Assembly (NCBI GenBank): GCA_022560025.1
Contig: JAFISE010000015.1
Span: 124,001-188,000 of the forward strand
Origin: Stagonosporopsis chrysanthemi
Lineage: Eukaryota > Ascomycota > Dothideomycetes > Pleosporales > Didymellaceae
Direction of reading: 5' to 3'
DNA: 64,000 nt
Positions within the stretch are counted from its first letter, which is position 1; every line of letters begins with the position of its first letter. The notes beneath the pieces are model-generated. The model made no database searches, had not been told where the DNA came from, and worked only from the letters and a program-made list of their open reading frames with translations. Made by a program: the position numbers and the translations under genes. Below, one piece after another: positions 22,641 through 33,525 of the stretch.

Positions 22641-23496
22641 GGCTGCGGTTGTGACTGGGGCTGCACGCAGATGCAGGCCGACGGTGACGAGAAGCGCGGA
22701 TGTTGCTGCCTCTGCAAAGGAGCGCAGGAGGTAAACAGACGCAGACGCAGTAAGTTCCAAGGCAGGCAGGCGCACTACAGCCCAAGCGTGGCAGATTCTG
22801 CAGGTGCCCTACTGGATGAAGTCACTGGAAACGTGCCAGTGGCGGACCCGTTGAGAGCAAGGGTCTCTGGTGCACGCTCTCGGGCGGGCGTCTAGCAACA
22901 ACACCTGACCGTCCTGATGGCCGCGGAAGAAAACAGCCGTCTTGCAGAAGCAGAGGGCAAAGCAGCAGCACGACGCGGAAATATTGTGCGGGCTGCGGCT
23001 GCTTTAAGAGCCAGAAGAGCGGTGAGGGCCCTGTGTAGCCAGAAGTTCCCAGAAGCAGGGCGCTGTTCCGTGGACACGGCCTGCAGTTCTGTGTTCTGCG
23101 GCCTGTCATGCGGGTGACGTCGTTGAGGCTGAGGCACGCTAGGCCGCGTTAGGGAGGGCGGTGGGCGTGATCGAAACACAGCATCTCATGGCAGCAGCTT
23201 GCTGGGGCGCAAGTCAGGAGCTCCACCCGTTCCCAGACGCTGCCTATCATATCTCTGTCGACGTAGACACCCTGTCAATCCGACCAGACTGCCTGTGCGC
23301 GTGTGCTGACGCCCGGTGCCGGCGACCGCAACGTGTGCTAGCTAGCCCTCGCATACACCCATCGATCCCTTGTCAAGCTTCAACACACCAAAGCCACCTT
23401 TCCACTCGCACGCCCACTGCACTCCCCGCATCTCCTTTCCACGCGCTCCCCGGCGCCCTCTGCTGATGCCAACGCGACCGCGGTCCTGAAGTCACC
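22641..23496. promoter_or_regulatory. divergent intergenic region, sugar symporter / Na+/H+ exchanger
   Basis: 856 bp separate two divergent transporter genes. No TATA box or repeat stands out, and short open frames in all directions look random. Confidence 0.4.
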
Positions 23497-25761
23497 ATGG
23501 TGTCGACGGTAGCCTGGGCCATGATGGCTCAATTGCTGAGTATGCGCCGGCACCCTGTCCACCACCTGTTATTCTTTTCCTTGCTAACCTGGCCTGCAGA
23601 GCGCGATGCCGTCGAGCCAGACCCAGATGGTCAGTTCCCTTCGCTGTGCGCACGTCCACAATCGTCCGAATGCTGATGCGCCGATACAGAGGATGCTCCC
23701 GAGGCAGGCCAGAAGGAGATATTCACATCATGGGCGCTTTCGATATTGATCGTGCTGCTCATTATAGCGCTCTTCACGAGCTACATCATGCAAACGCGCA
23801 AGATCCAGGCCGTGCACGAGACTGTGCTGTCCATCTTCGCCGGTACGTCGACCGTTGCCTGCCAGCCCACGGCCCACCTCGTAATCCTCCGTGCTAGAGC
23901 CTCACTAATACCCTTCAGGTATGGTCGTTGGCCTCATACTGCGATTGACAGCAGTCGGGTCCGTCCTGGATGCTGTCAGCTTCGACTACCAGATGTTCTT
24001 CAACCTCCTACTGCCGCCGATCATTCTTTCAGCAGGGTACGAGTTACATCAGGTGCGTCTTATTGTATGCTGCCTCCGGATCCACTACTGACACTGCCCA
24101 GGGCAACTTCTTCAGACACATTGGTAGCATTCTTACCTTCGCCTTTGCGGGTACATTCATATCTGCCGTTACCCTCGGCCTTATCCTGTTTCTTTGGACT
24201 CGGATCCCCCTCGATGGCTTCAAGATCAACTTCGTCGAGGCCATGTCCGTTGGCGCAACCCTGTCAGCCACCGACCCAGTCACAATCCTCGCCATCTTCG
24301 ATACATACAAAGTGGAGCCAAAGCTATACACGCTGATCTTCGGCGAATCGATCCTTAACGATGCAGTCGCTATCGTCCTGTTCGAGACGGCGCAGAAGTA
24401 CAAGGATGGTGCGGAGACCCTAGGCATCGCGAGCCTGTTTGAGGCTTTTGGCATCTTCTTTGGCGTCTTCTTCGGGAGTCTGTTCATTGGTGTCATGGTC
24501 GGCATTGTCGCATCGCTGACGCTGAAATTCACATACGTTCGACGCTACCCCAAGACCGAGACATGTCTGATTATTCTTGTCGCATATCTCACATACTTCT
24601 TCTCCAACGCCATCCATATGTCTGGTATGTCATTTCAGTACTTCATTTCGTATCGTCAGCTTACAATCTGCAGGCATTGTGTCGCTTCTGTTCTGCGGCA
24701 TCTGCCTCAAACATTACGCCTACCACAACATGTCCAGGCGCACTCAACTGTCCACAAAGTTCTTCTTTCAAGTCACCTCGCAATTGTCGGAGAACTTCAT
24801 CTTCATCTACCTCGGACTCTCGCTCTTTACCGACAAACAGCTTGACTTTAAGCCTCTCTTCATCCTGATTACAGTGGCCGGTATCTGTGCTGCTCGATGG
24901 GCTGCCGTATTCCCTCTGTCCAAGGCTATCAACGCTGTCTCCAGATATCGCCAGCGGCGCCGTGGCATGGACACAACAGAAGAGGAGATACCGTACGCAC
25001 ACCAGGCCATGATCTACTGGGCTGGATTGCGTGGCGCCGTAGGCGTTGCTCTTGCAGCAGGACTGACAGGCAACAACGGCGACACGCTTCGTGCTACTGT
25101 GCTCGTTGTGGTCGTGCTGACTGTGATCATCTTCGGTGGCACAACCGCACGCATGCTGGAGATCTTGGGGATCCGCACTGGCGTGGTGGAGGAGATTGAC
25201 TCTGATGACGAGTTCGATATCGAGGTCGTCAACGGCGGCACCTTCCAGCGCCACAAGGGTACAGGCATTGGTCATACTCCTCAATCCAGTCAAAATGGAT
25301 TCGGGCTGAGCAATGTTAATGGCGCATACTCGAGCGGCTCTATCAGTCGCTCCAGCCCACCCACACGACCCAATGGGCAGCCGATGCGGCGAAATTCAAG
25401 CAAGCAGCGTTTCGATGGTGCCGATCAAGGCCTCCTTAGCCCAGGCGACAGCAACTCTGCCGACGAGGACGACGCAGACCTCGATCTCCCGCCGAGCGCG
25501 CGCAGATCACCGAATCGACAAGGATCACCGTTAGGCGTCACGGATGACCCTCTCTACCCTACCTCAGGCCATAGGCTGGCAGAGTCTGGTGCAGGAGAGG
25601 GCCCAAGCAGGGTTGCCACTGCGACTGACGCTGTGAAGCAGCTATTTAATGAAATCAGTCAGGACCCGGCAAACGCATTTAAGCACATTGATGATGGTTT
25701 CCTCAAGCCACATCTGCTTCTTGATCCAGGGCAGGGCAAACCTGGGCCGAGCAACGTGTAA
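23497..25761 (+). CDS. NHX1: endosomal/vacuolar Na+(K+)/H+ exchanger
   Basis: A cation/proton antiporter of the CPA1 family that sets the pH and ion content of late endosomes and vacuoles. There are six exons: 23497-23539, 23600-23629, 23690-23842, 23919-24052, 24102-24624 and 24674-25761. They total 656 aa with all phases consistent. The first helix IFTSWALSILIVLLIIALF follows a short leader (MVSTVAWAMMAQLLKRDAVEPD). The amiloride-site motif FFNLLLPPIIL is at about residues 102-112. The ion-binding segments SATDPVTILAIF and FGESILNDAVAIVL are intact, as is YWAGLRGAVGVALA late in the membrane domain. The hydrophilic tail (about 190 residues) starts with an acidic EEIDSDDEFDIEVV, as in Nhx1. 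The two tiny 5' exons make the start less certain than the rest. Confidence 0.92.
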
Positions 25762-26865
25762 GATTTGGATTTGTAGCATTGGGCATTTCTGGCGTTTGGG
25801 AAAATACACCGTTATATCGCTTCAGCGAGATGGCGATGTTTGTGAATAACCGCGGTCGCAAGCCGTCGCGGCGCATTTAGGCTGTAGCATTTCACCTGGC
25901 CCAACCAGTCAGGTAATCGATTCACTGTGTTCACACCGCAACAGGCCTATGTTCGCAGTATGTCGCGCTCCGCTAACAGTACATCCAAGCTTCGCACGGA
26001 CTACCAATTAACTAGGCATTGGAGGCTTGCGAGGTGATTAGGCAAGGCTTGAAAGGCTCAAGGTACCTTGCCTCGTGCTTGTTTGGGAAGCGACATGCCG
26101 CTAGCGTGCTTTCCATATTGCATCAGATTAACCTGCCAACAAACCTCAAACGAGCTCACTCTACACGACCACTCACCATCTCGGATCACAACGCTTCACG
26201 GTTGAGGGCAGGAACTGCCTCGTAATCTCCTATGGGCCAGGGAGATTGCCGCCGTTGCGGGGAAATCCTCTCAATAGGGCGATCACCTGCAACAGCAACG
26301 CGGCTCAAATTAACGCTCATCTATGGTCCCATCTGAGACAAGTTGCACGCAGCCGCCGGAGTCGAGTCTGAATAGTGGTATGTGAGGTTGTTAGCGGTGA
26401 CGCTCATGTCTCTCGAAGTCGCCACGAGAAGACGAGTAGCAAGCCTACTGTAACGAAACGTCTTGGCTACGTAGAGGATAGCGAGAAAGACATCCGTTCC
26501 TTACTTCACGTATTCTTGACTAGAAAGGCTATCAAAGCAGGTCCGGAACTCCGCCTCCTCCGCTGCTGATGTCTGAACGATCGTCTGGACTGAATCAGCT
26601 GACTGTTGATCCGACTATAGCACGAGCAAATTTCATCTGCAGCCAATGTTGTCGATGTCTCATCTTCCGAATCGCACAGACCAGAACTATCACGTCTTCG
26701 CGGATTACGGGCCTGCTTCCTGATGAATTGTCTATAGATGTACCAAAGTCAGCTCATCAGTATACTACAACCAAGACGTAGAGCGAGATATAAAGAATAC
26801 TCCAGCTCTGGAATTATTCTAACTACCACAATACAGCCTCTCCATCATTCAATCTCCTCGCCACA
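25762..26865. other. upstream region of the GH6 gene
   Basis: No gene was recognised in 1.1 kb. The stretch ends in a TATA box (26789-26794) and a short leader before the cellobiohydrolase start. Confidence 0.5.
26789..26794 (+). promoter_or_regulatory. TATA box of the GH6 gene
   Basis: TATAAA lies 72 bp upstream of the ATG, in a position that leaves a leader of about 40-50 nt. This is typical of strongly inducible cellulase genes. Confidence 0.6.
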
Positions 26866-28202
26866 ATGAAGCTCACTTTCGCTGCCTTGCTGGCATCCGC
26901 CATCACTGGCGTCTTTGCCGTTCCTACACCGAGCGAGCAGGGCCCCATCACTGCTCGTCAAGCGGCAAGCGCCTGCGCAACTGCTGTCACTCTGTCTGGC
27001 AATCCCTTTGCAGGACGCTCGATTTATGCCAACAAGTTCTACTCTTCTGAGGTCATCTCTGCCGCTGCTTCCATTACCGATAGCGCTCTGAAGGCCAAGG
27101 CTACCAAGGTAGCCAGTGTCGGAACATACCTCTGGATGTAAGCGCAGAAGGGGCTAGGCAACATAGCATAGCTGACCACACTAGCGACACCCGGGCTAAA
27201 ATTGCTTCCGTTGAGGACGCAATCAAGAACGTCGGTTGCAACCAGATTGCTGCTCTCGTCATCTACAACCTCCCGGGCCGTGACTGTGCTGCTAAGGCTT
27301 CCAACGGTGAGCTCGCTGTTGGTCAGATCGATGTCTACAAGACACAGTACATTGATCGTGAGTGTTACCACTTGAAAATGGCCTTGTTGCGATACTGACA
27401 TTCTAAGCCATCGTTGCTATCATCAAGAAGTACCCCAAGGTCGCTATCTCCTTGATCATCGAGCCTGATTCTCTTCCAAACCTGGTCACCAATGCAAATC
27501 TCGCAACTTGTCAGGCATCTGCAGCTGGCTACCGTGAAGGTGTTGCATATGCGCTCAAGCAGCTCAACCTTCCCAACGTCGCCATGTACCTCGATGCTGG
27601 GCACGGCGGCTGGCTAGGCTGGAACGATAACCTCAGTGCGTATCTGTCCACTCCGTATCATAATCTCCGCTAACACATGTCCAGAGCCGGGCGCACAGGT
27701 CCTCGCTGATGCCTACATTGCCGCAGGCAAGCCAAATTCTCTCCGCGGTATCTCCACCAACGTCGCCGGCTGGAATGCCTGGGACCTGACACCTGGAGAG
27801 TTTGCTAACACCCCCGATGGCCAGTACAACAAGGGCCAGAACGAGAAGGCTTACGTCGAGCTCTTTGCCCCCTACCTGAAGGCCGCCGGCATGCCGTCTC
27901 AAGCCGTCGTGGACACTGGCCGCAACGCCGTTCAGGGACTGCGATTGGAATGGGGCCACTGGTGCAACGTGAACGGCGCCGGATTCGGTGTGCGACCTAC
28001 TACCAACACAGGATCGACCTATGTTGACTCTTTCGTATGGGTCAAGCCCGGTGGTGAGAGTGATGGCACCAGCGACCCCTCTGCCAAGCGCTACGACTCG
28101 TTCTGCGGACTGAGTGATGCGTTCAAGCCTAGTCCTGAGGCGGGCCAGTGGAACCAGGCGTACTTTGAGATGCTGCTCAAGAACGCGAAGCCGTCTTTCT
28201 AA
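26866..28202 (+). CDS. secreted GH6 cellobiohydrolase (Cel6/CBHII type) without CBM1
   Basis: An inverting cellulase that releases cellobiose from the non-reducing ends of cellulose. The exons are 26866-27137, 27185-27357, 27408-27635 and 27685-28202, giving 396 aa. A clear signal peptide (MKLTFAALLASAITGVFAVP) is followed by a short pro-like stretch ending in TARQ. The catalytic acid lies in NLPGRDCAAKASNGE (Asp at about residue 124). Other family blocks are SLIIEPDSLPNLVTN, YLDAGHGGWLGW, ISTNVAGWNAW, LRLEWGHWCN and WVKPGGESDGTSD. The CBM1 module and linker found at the N-terminus of Trichoderma Cel6A are absent, so the enzyme is a lone catalytic domain. It starts a block of carbohydrate-active genes. 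Confidence 0.93.
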
Positions 28203-28472
28203 GCATGTGGGCGTGGAGAGAATGAAACATCGTACATAGACGGGAACGATTGAGGTGAAGTGAGGGACAGACTCGGGGTTGCAAATTAAATGACATTCGT
28301 TTGACTCTGATCAAGAAACCAAGAAAGAGGCCTGCCATCATTCCTGATCCATCAAATTCTTGCATACATGTCTAGTAAACAAAACACGCTGGTTCTTTAG
28401 TAATGATCTTGCAACATATTCTGCACAGCATTAGTCTCTCTACCTTTCTCGCTCACCAAGCGTGCTCTGCAA

Positions 28473-31160
28473 CTATGGAAGATCAAACGGCAGCGGCGAA
28501 ATCGCCTTAACCGGCCACTCATACGACCTTACCCACTCGGTCTCAAACACCCACCTCCCACACCCCACCACCTCTTCCCTCTTCCCCTTCCCATCCGGCA
28601 GACAAATCTCCGCCGAAACACCCTGCGGCACCACAACCTCTGCCCTGAACACACTCCCCTCAATCTCCCACTTGACACTCACCTCCCCGAACGGACTCAC
28701 ATGGCTGGCCTTTGCACTAGTGATATCCCCCCCAACCACCGGCTCGACCCTGACCCTCTCCCACCCGGGCACCAGACACGTCAACCCCGCGATGCGCTCG
28801 TGCAAAAACGTCGCCACGGCGCCATACGCATAGTGGTTGAAACTCGTCATGTCGCCCGGGTTTACGCGGCCGTCGGGCAGCATGCTGTCCCAGCGCTCCC
28901 ACGTCGTCGTGGCGCCCATGCTGATGCCGTACAGCCACGACGGGCACGTGTGGTTCAGCAGCATCCCGTACGCCACGTCGGCGTGGCCGGTGAGAGTGAG
29001 CGCTTCGCACACGTACGGCGTGCCGGCGAAACCCGTGCCGATCTTGAAGGAGTGCAGGCGCACAAGGTGCGCGAGGCGGGAGCCGGCGTGGGCGCGCTGG
29101 GAGGGCGTGAGGAGGTCGAAGGTGATGGCGAGTGCGTAGGCGGTTTGGGATTCGTTTACTATGCGGCCGTTCGGGGTGAGGTATTCGGCGCGGAATTGGG
29201 AGAGGGCGGCGGTGTAGTCTGCTTCGTAGGCGGTGGTGGCGGTGGAGTCGGAGAGCAGCGTGGCGATTTTCGTCATGAGGCGGAGGACGTGGACGAGGAA
29301 AGCGTCTGAGGCGAGTTTGCTGTCGGTTTTGCTTTGCCAGGGCGCGTCTGGGGGTGCGGTGGGGTCGAGCCAGTCGCCAAGTTGGAAGACCTTGGGGTGC
29401 CAGAGGTTGGGTGTCTGACTACCTTCGTGGCGCTGAATCTTGCTGATCCAGCCGCGCATGCTCTCGTACTGGGTGCGTAGGATTTCCACGTCGCCGGTCG
29501 CACGGTACAGTGCCCAGGGGCCTAGGACCGTGACGTCGTGCCAGATCGCGGTGGGGATACCGAGATCCCAGAAGCGATCGCCCTCGAGAGGATCCGGACA
29601 TACCATTGGTGGTAGCCCGTCTCGTCGCTTCTGGCAGATAGCCAAGTCGGTGTGCCAGTTCTTGAGGATGCCGGCGCATTGGTAGACATAAGCGGCGGTA
29701 GGCGCGAACAATGCCAGGTCTCCGGTCCACCCTAGTCGCTCGTCCCGTTGGGGGCAGTCGGTGGGAATCGAGAGAAAATTGCCTCGCATACTCCAACAGA
29801 CATTCTGGTAGAGCTTGTTGAGGTTGCTGTCTGAGCACTCGAAGTAACCGGCGCGTTGCATGTCGGTGTGGCACACTACGGCCTCGACGGCATCGGCGAG
29901 CGGCGAGCCCTCTGGCCAGTTATCAATCTGAGCGTAACGGAAGCCATGGAAGGTGAATTTCGGCTCCCAGGACTCATCCTCCTTAGATCCCTTGAGGGTG
30001 TACTCGTCTGTAGCTTTGCAGTCGCGAAGCGGTCTTGTGCCGAGCTCACCATGCTCGAGGACTTCAGCGTGCTTGAGCACAATCTTGTGTCCTGCCTTCC
30101 CACGGACTTTCTTGATCCTCACGTAACCAACTAGATTCTGGCCAAAGTCGAAGATCTTCTTTCCGGACGGTGTCGTGATCTGCTCGATGGGCTTCACAAC
30201 CTCGATTCTCCGTACTGGCTCGCCATAGCCCGCCACTAGCCTCGTTCGCTCGGGTAGGGGGTCTAGAACTGCAACAGACTGCCATGACTGACCGCCGTCT
30301 TTCCCTGTAGACCACCCGTCAACTTCCTTAGTCGCATCGTACTTCTCGCCATCGTAGATCTCAGTAAGTCGAATCGGGCCCTCTGTAACAGACCAAGTCT
30401 GGTCCGAGACAACTTGCTGCACACTCCCATCCTCTGCAATCGCTTCAAGCTGTGCGATGAGTGTATTTTTATCGCCCCAAATATTGCGCGTTCCACCTTC
30501 AAACCCGATTCGGCCATTGTACCAGCCCTCCGCTACTCGCACACCGATGCAGTTCTTGCCCGTGCGCAGCAGCTTCGAGACGTCATACGTCTGGTACTGC
30601 AAGCGGTCATTGTATTCTGTAAAGCCAGGTGTGAGAAAATAGTCGCCAACGCGGACGCCGTTGATCTCAGCCTCGTAGAGACCTTGCGCGGTGATGTACA
30701 GTCGGGCTGATGCTGCTGGTTGGCTGAGCTCGAAGGTCCTCCGGAACAGCTGCTCGGGATGGGATTTGGTACCATCTCTCTCGAACGGTCCGGTGATGCG
30801 TTGTGCCTGCCAGTCGGCAGGGTTCAGAAGGCCTATTTCGATGATGCTGGGTTCGCTCCAGGATGTGGTCTCTCCTTTCACCGACACACCTTGGATCCTT
30901 GCGGAGATTCGCTGTCTTGATCGAAGGGGCTTATCGGCGGGCCATGGAACCAGGGTTGATTTTGACGAAGTGATGCTGTTGTTGCAAATCACTTCTGGCT
31001 TCCCAGAGATCGAGAGCTCGGCGATCTCAACGTTGTAGCTTTGCTGTTGGAGGGGCTCGCTGCCGCTGTATGTCCATGATATCCGAGGTGCTGTCTCGTG
31101 AATACCTAGCGCATGCTCAGGGCGGTAATGCTCGAACCGTACGTCTTTGATAAAAGCCAT
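28473..31160 (-). CDS. GH78 alpha-L-rhamnosidase, predicted cytosolic
   Basis: An intronless gene of 895 aa. It hydrolyses terminal alpha-L-rhamnose from flavonoid glycosides or pectin-derived oligosaccharides. The N-terminus (MAFIKDVRFEHYRPE) has no signal peptide, unlike the secreted Aspergillus rhamnosidases, so a cytosolic role is inferred. Beta-sandwich domains precede the (alpha/alpha)6 catalytic domain. The motif DCPQRDERLGWTGD (around residue 470) contains the conserved catalytic acids, and TTTWERWDS with GRVNPGDMTSFNHYAYGAV carries the second catalytic Glu and the substrate pocket. The architecture is of the type shared with bacterial enzymes, and together with the lack of introns this could reflect old horizontal transfer, though neither is proof. 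It is divergent from the GH5 gene and convergent with GH6. Confidence 0.93.
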   Translation of the reverse strand: MAFIKDVRFEHYRPEHALGIHETAPRISWTYSGSEPLQQQSYNVEIAELSISGKPEVICNNSITSSKSTLVPWPADKPLRSRQRISARIQGVSVKGETTSWSEPSIIEIGLLNPADWQAQRITGPFERDGTKSHPEQLFRRTFELSQPAASARLYITAQGLYEAEINGVRVGDYFLTPGFTEYNDRLQYQTYDVSKLLRTGKNCIGVRVAEGWYNGRIGFEGGTRNIWGDKNTLIAQLEAIAEDGSVQQVVSDQTWSVTEGPIRLTEIYDGEKYDATKEVDGWSTGKDGGQSWQSVAVLDPLPERTRLVAGYGEPVRRIEVVKPIEQITTPSGKKIFDFGQNLVGYVRIKKVRGKAGHKIVLKHAEVLEHGELGTRPLRDCKATDEYTLKGSKEDESWEPKFTFHGFRYAQIDNWPEGSPLADAVEAVVCHTDMQRAGYFECSDSNLNKLYQNVCWSMRGNFLSIPTDCPQRDERLGWTGDLALFAPTAAYVYQCAGILKNWHTDLAICQKRRDGLPPMVCPDPLEGDRFWDLGIPTAIWHDVTVLGPWALYRATGDVEILRTQYESMRGWISKIQRHEGSQTPNLWHPKVFQLGDWLDPTAPPDAPWQSKTDSKLASDAFLVHVLRLMTKIATLLSDSTATTAYEADYTAALSQFRAEYLTPNGRIVNESQTAYALAITFDLLTPSQRAHAGSRLAHLVRLHSFKIGTGFAGTPYVCEALTLTGHADVAYGMLLNHTCPSWLYGISMGATTTWERWDSMLPDGRVNPGDMTSFNHYAYGAVATFLHERIAGLTCLVPGWERVRVEPVVGGDITSAKASHVSPFGEVSVKWEIEGSVFRAEVVVPQGVSAEICLPDGKGKREEVVGCGRWVFETEWVRSYEWPVKAISPLPFDLP

Positions 31161-31705
31161 TATTGTGATGCTTGCGATATCGAATTCCCTGGGAGCTGGG
31201 TTGAGAGTATGAAGTCAGTCGTACAAGAACGAGTCGAGTCTTCTCAGACATGACTGTACGGAGCCACCATGATCAGGAACTAATATGTATGCAGACGCTA
31301 TGGCTGGTATTTATTCGGCAGGCGCTTCCTATTGCCCACTTCGTGGTGCATAAAGAGCCTCACCACAAGGAGCAATGGAGCCGTACCCCGCTCTTCGTGG
31401 CATATTTTTGGGACTTCCCCGCAATCGGTTCATCTCCGGCCGACACTGCTGCGTTGGCGCCAGGTCTCAACGCTGATGAGAGTTCGGGAAGTGGAGGATG
31501 ATAAGACTTGTCAATGCACTTGGCATCGGGAACTCAAAGTCACGCCCATACAACACTGGTGTTCGTGCACAGGGTGCCGGGACCACCGCTCCGACGCGTG
31601 TGTGTCAGCGAGAATGGATAGCATTGGTATAGATATGCATCGAGCCTGACATGAAACTCTGCTCTACCTATCGCCTCCAAGTCTTTCCTAAGAGTCTACT
31701 CCATC
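31161..31705. promoter_or_regulatory. shared divergent promoter, GH78 / GH5
   Basis: 545 bp between the start codons of two divergently transcribed glycosidases. No TATA box was identified. The arrangement suggests joint induction; specific regulator sites were not assigned. Confidence 0.45.
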
Positions 31706-32803
31706 ATGACTACAGACGGCCCCAAATACATCGACTGGCGGACTTTCAAGGCCAATGGAGTGAATCTGGGTAGTTGGTTCTGCCTAGAGACGTTCATGGC
31801 TCCGAAGTTTTTCGAGCAACACGGCAACAGTCATGACGAATGGACTGCGTGTGAGAAATTCGGAGCGGCAGGCGCGCCCTTGGATGAACACTACAATACT
31901 TGGTTCACTAAAGCCGACATCGACACATTTGCTGCCCAGGGTGTCAACATTCTCCGCATACCGTTCGTCTACGCAGCATGGATCAAGGTGCCTGGCTCAC
32001 CGCACTACCATGGTCCTCAAGTTGAGATCATGAATGGCCTGGCTACATATGCGATTGAGGAGTACGGTATGCACATTGTGCTCGACCTGCATGCTCTGCC
32101 AGGAGGTGTCAATTGGTTGGAGATTGGAGAGGCACATGGACACGGCGCGTGGTTTTATAGCGAGGAGAATCTAGAACTCTCCTACCAGGCGGTAGATGCA
32201 GTTCTAAACTACATTCAGACATCCGATCACCCCGGCTCCTATACACTCGCGCCCATCAACGAGGCTGTTGACAGCAAAGATTTAAGAACGTTCGGCACAC
32301 CATTCGCGCTCTCGGACAAGGCTGCACCCTGGCTTTTGAAATACTTCCTCGGCGTGATTGCAAGGACCGAAGCCGTTAACAAGAACATACCCATCATGCT
32401 CCAGGACTCATTCAAAGGAGAGGAGTTCTGGTCAAGCCGGCTGCCAGAGTCAGCAAACATCGTCATCGACGTTCACATCTACTATTTTGCCGGACGACAG
32501 TGTGACTCTGCCACAGTACTCCCACTCATCGAAGAAGATGGCAGGACGACCAACAAGACACAGAAGTTTCCAGTGGTTATTGGAGAGTGGTCCATCGAGA
32601 CAGAACTGAATAACCAGCTGAGCAAACGCAAAGAACTGTATGAGGCTGGTCGAACTTCGTTCAACAAGTACACAAGTGGCAACATCTACTGGTCTGGAAG
32701 GGTTGATAGTGATGCAAAGGTTGCAGGAGAAGGCGGAAAGCGCGACTACTGGAGCTATCTCGATATGATCAAGGATGGTGTGGTGACGCCCTGGAAATGG
32801 TAG
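31706..32803 (+). CDS. GH5 beta-glucosidase / exo-beta-1,3-glucanase-like, predicted cytosolic
   Basis: An intronless gene of 365 aa. The N-terminal GVNLGSWFCLETFMAP is the conserved beta-1 block of the exo-beta-1,3-glucanase branch of GH5. The acid/base Glu lies in LAPINEAVD (residue 186) and the nucleophile Glu in VVIGEWSIE (residue 294). LHALPGGVNW is the usual substrate-binding block. There is no signal peptide, so it is unlikely to be a cell-wall glucanase. Next to a cytosolic rhamnosidase and a sugar transporter, a role in cleaving imported beta-glucosides is the natural inference; true rutinosidases are also GH5 enzymes. The acid/base is followed by Ala where many relatives have Pro (NEP). 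The subfamily is not proven by eye. Confidence 0.88.
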   Translation: MTTDGPKYIDWRTFKANGVNLGSWFCLETFMAPKFFEQHGNSHDEWTACEKFGAAGAPLDEHYNTWFTKADIDTFAAQGVNILRIPFVYAAWIKVPGSPHYHGPQVEIMNGLATYAIEEYGMHIVLDLHALPGGVNWLEIGEAHGHGAWFYSEENLELSYQAVDAVLNYIQTSDHPGSYTLAPINEAVDSKDLRTFGTPFALSDKAAPWLLKYFLGVIARTEAVNKNIPIMLQDSFKGEEFWSSRLPESANIVIDVHIYYFAGRQCDSATVLPLIEEDGRTTNKTQKFPVVIGEWSIETELNNQLSKRKELYEAGRTSFNKYTSGNIYWSGRVDSDAKVAGEGGKRDYWSYLDMIKDGVVTPWKW

Positions 32804-33525
32804 ATTTGTTAGTCCTCAACTGTAGAGATCAATTTTAAGGGCGTTCACAGCTCAAGAAACTCGCAATACGTGACCTTGACCTCTCGGCACTCAGCTGGGG
32901 CGCTTGATCATGATCATGATCCTCATCCTCAACATTGGCGCGTGCTGTACCAGAGTGCGATTGTAGGACAAGTTTCCGTTTTCGCTTCCCTTGACCGCTT
33001 CAACCTGGATGGCCATAATCCTCTTCCTGTGTCCGCGAGAAGATTACCACATCTTACAATTTTACAAGATCAACGTCTCTGAAAATTCACTGTTAAATTG
33101 CCATTAGTCGGTCTCGAGCCTGAATTCAGTAAAGGCGCCAAGTAGGCTGTGGAGCCCACACTTAGCCCTCAACTCTACCTTCACAACCGTCACAACTGAA
33201 TGACCACCGATAATAAGCATTTTCTGAAGACGAAATATGCCCCATTTCTAGCGCCTTTCGGTATATAATGACCCGTTCTTCGGTCAATCTCAAGAACTAT
33301 CTCAAGGCAATGCCAATTCTATTCAAACCCCTCAACAGTCACCTCCACATCCCGTCAAACCGCCAAGTACATGCACCTACCGCGCTCAGGCCCATGAGTC
33401 TGGACAAGCTTGGCCCCCACAATACACTCTCCTCCAGATCTGGAGTCAGTACCGAGATATATGTACGACTCCACATTCCCCAGATTCAACCATTCAACAC
33501 CACAAGCCATCGAGTCTCGTTGAAG
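32804..33525. other. intergenic, promoter of MFS transporter
   Basis: Contains a TATATAAT box (33262-33269) about 260 bp before the chosen start. An in-frame ATG at 33268 overlaps this box and so is an unlikely start. Confidence 0.5.
33262..33269 (+). promoter_or_regulatory. TATA box of the MFS transporter gene
   Basis: TATATAAT in otherwise mixed sequence on the coding strand of the transporter gene. It implies a leader of roughly 230 nt. Confidence 0.45.
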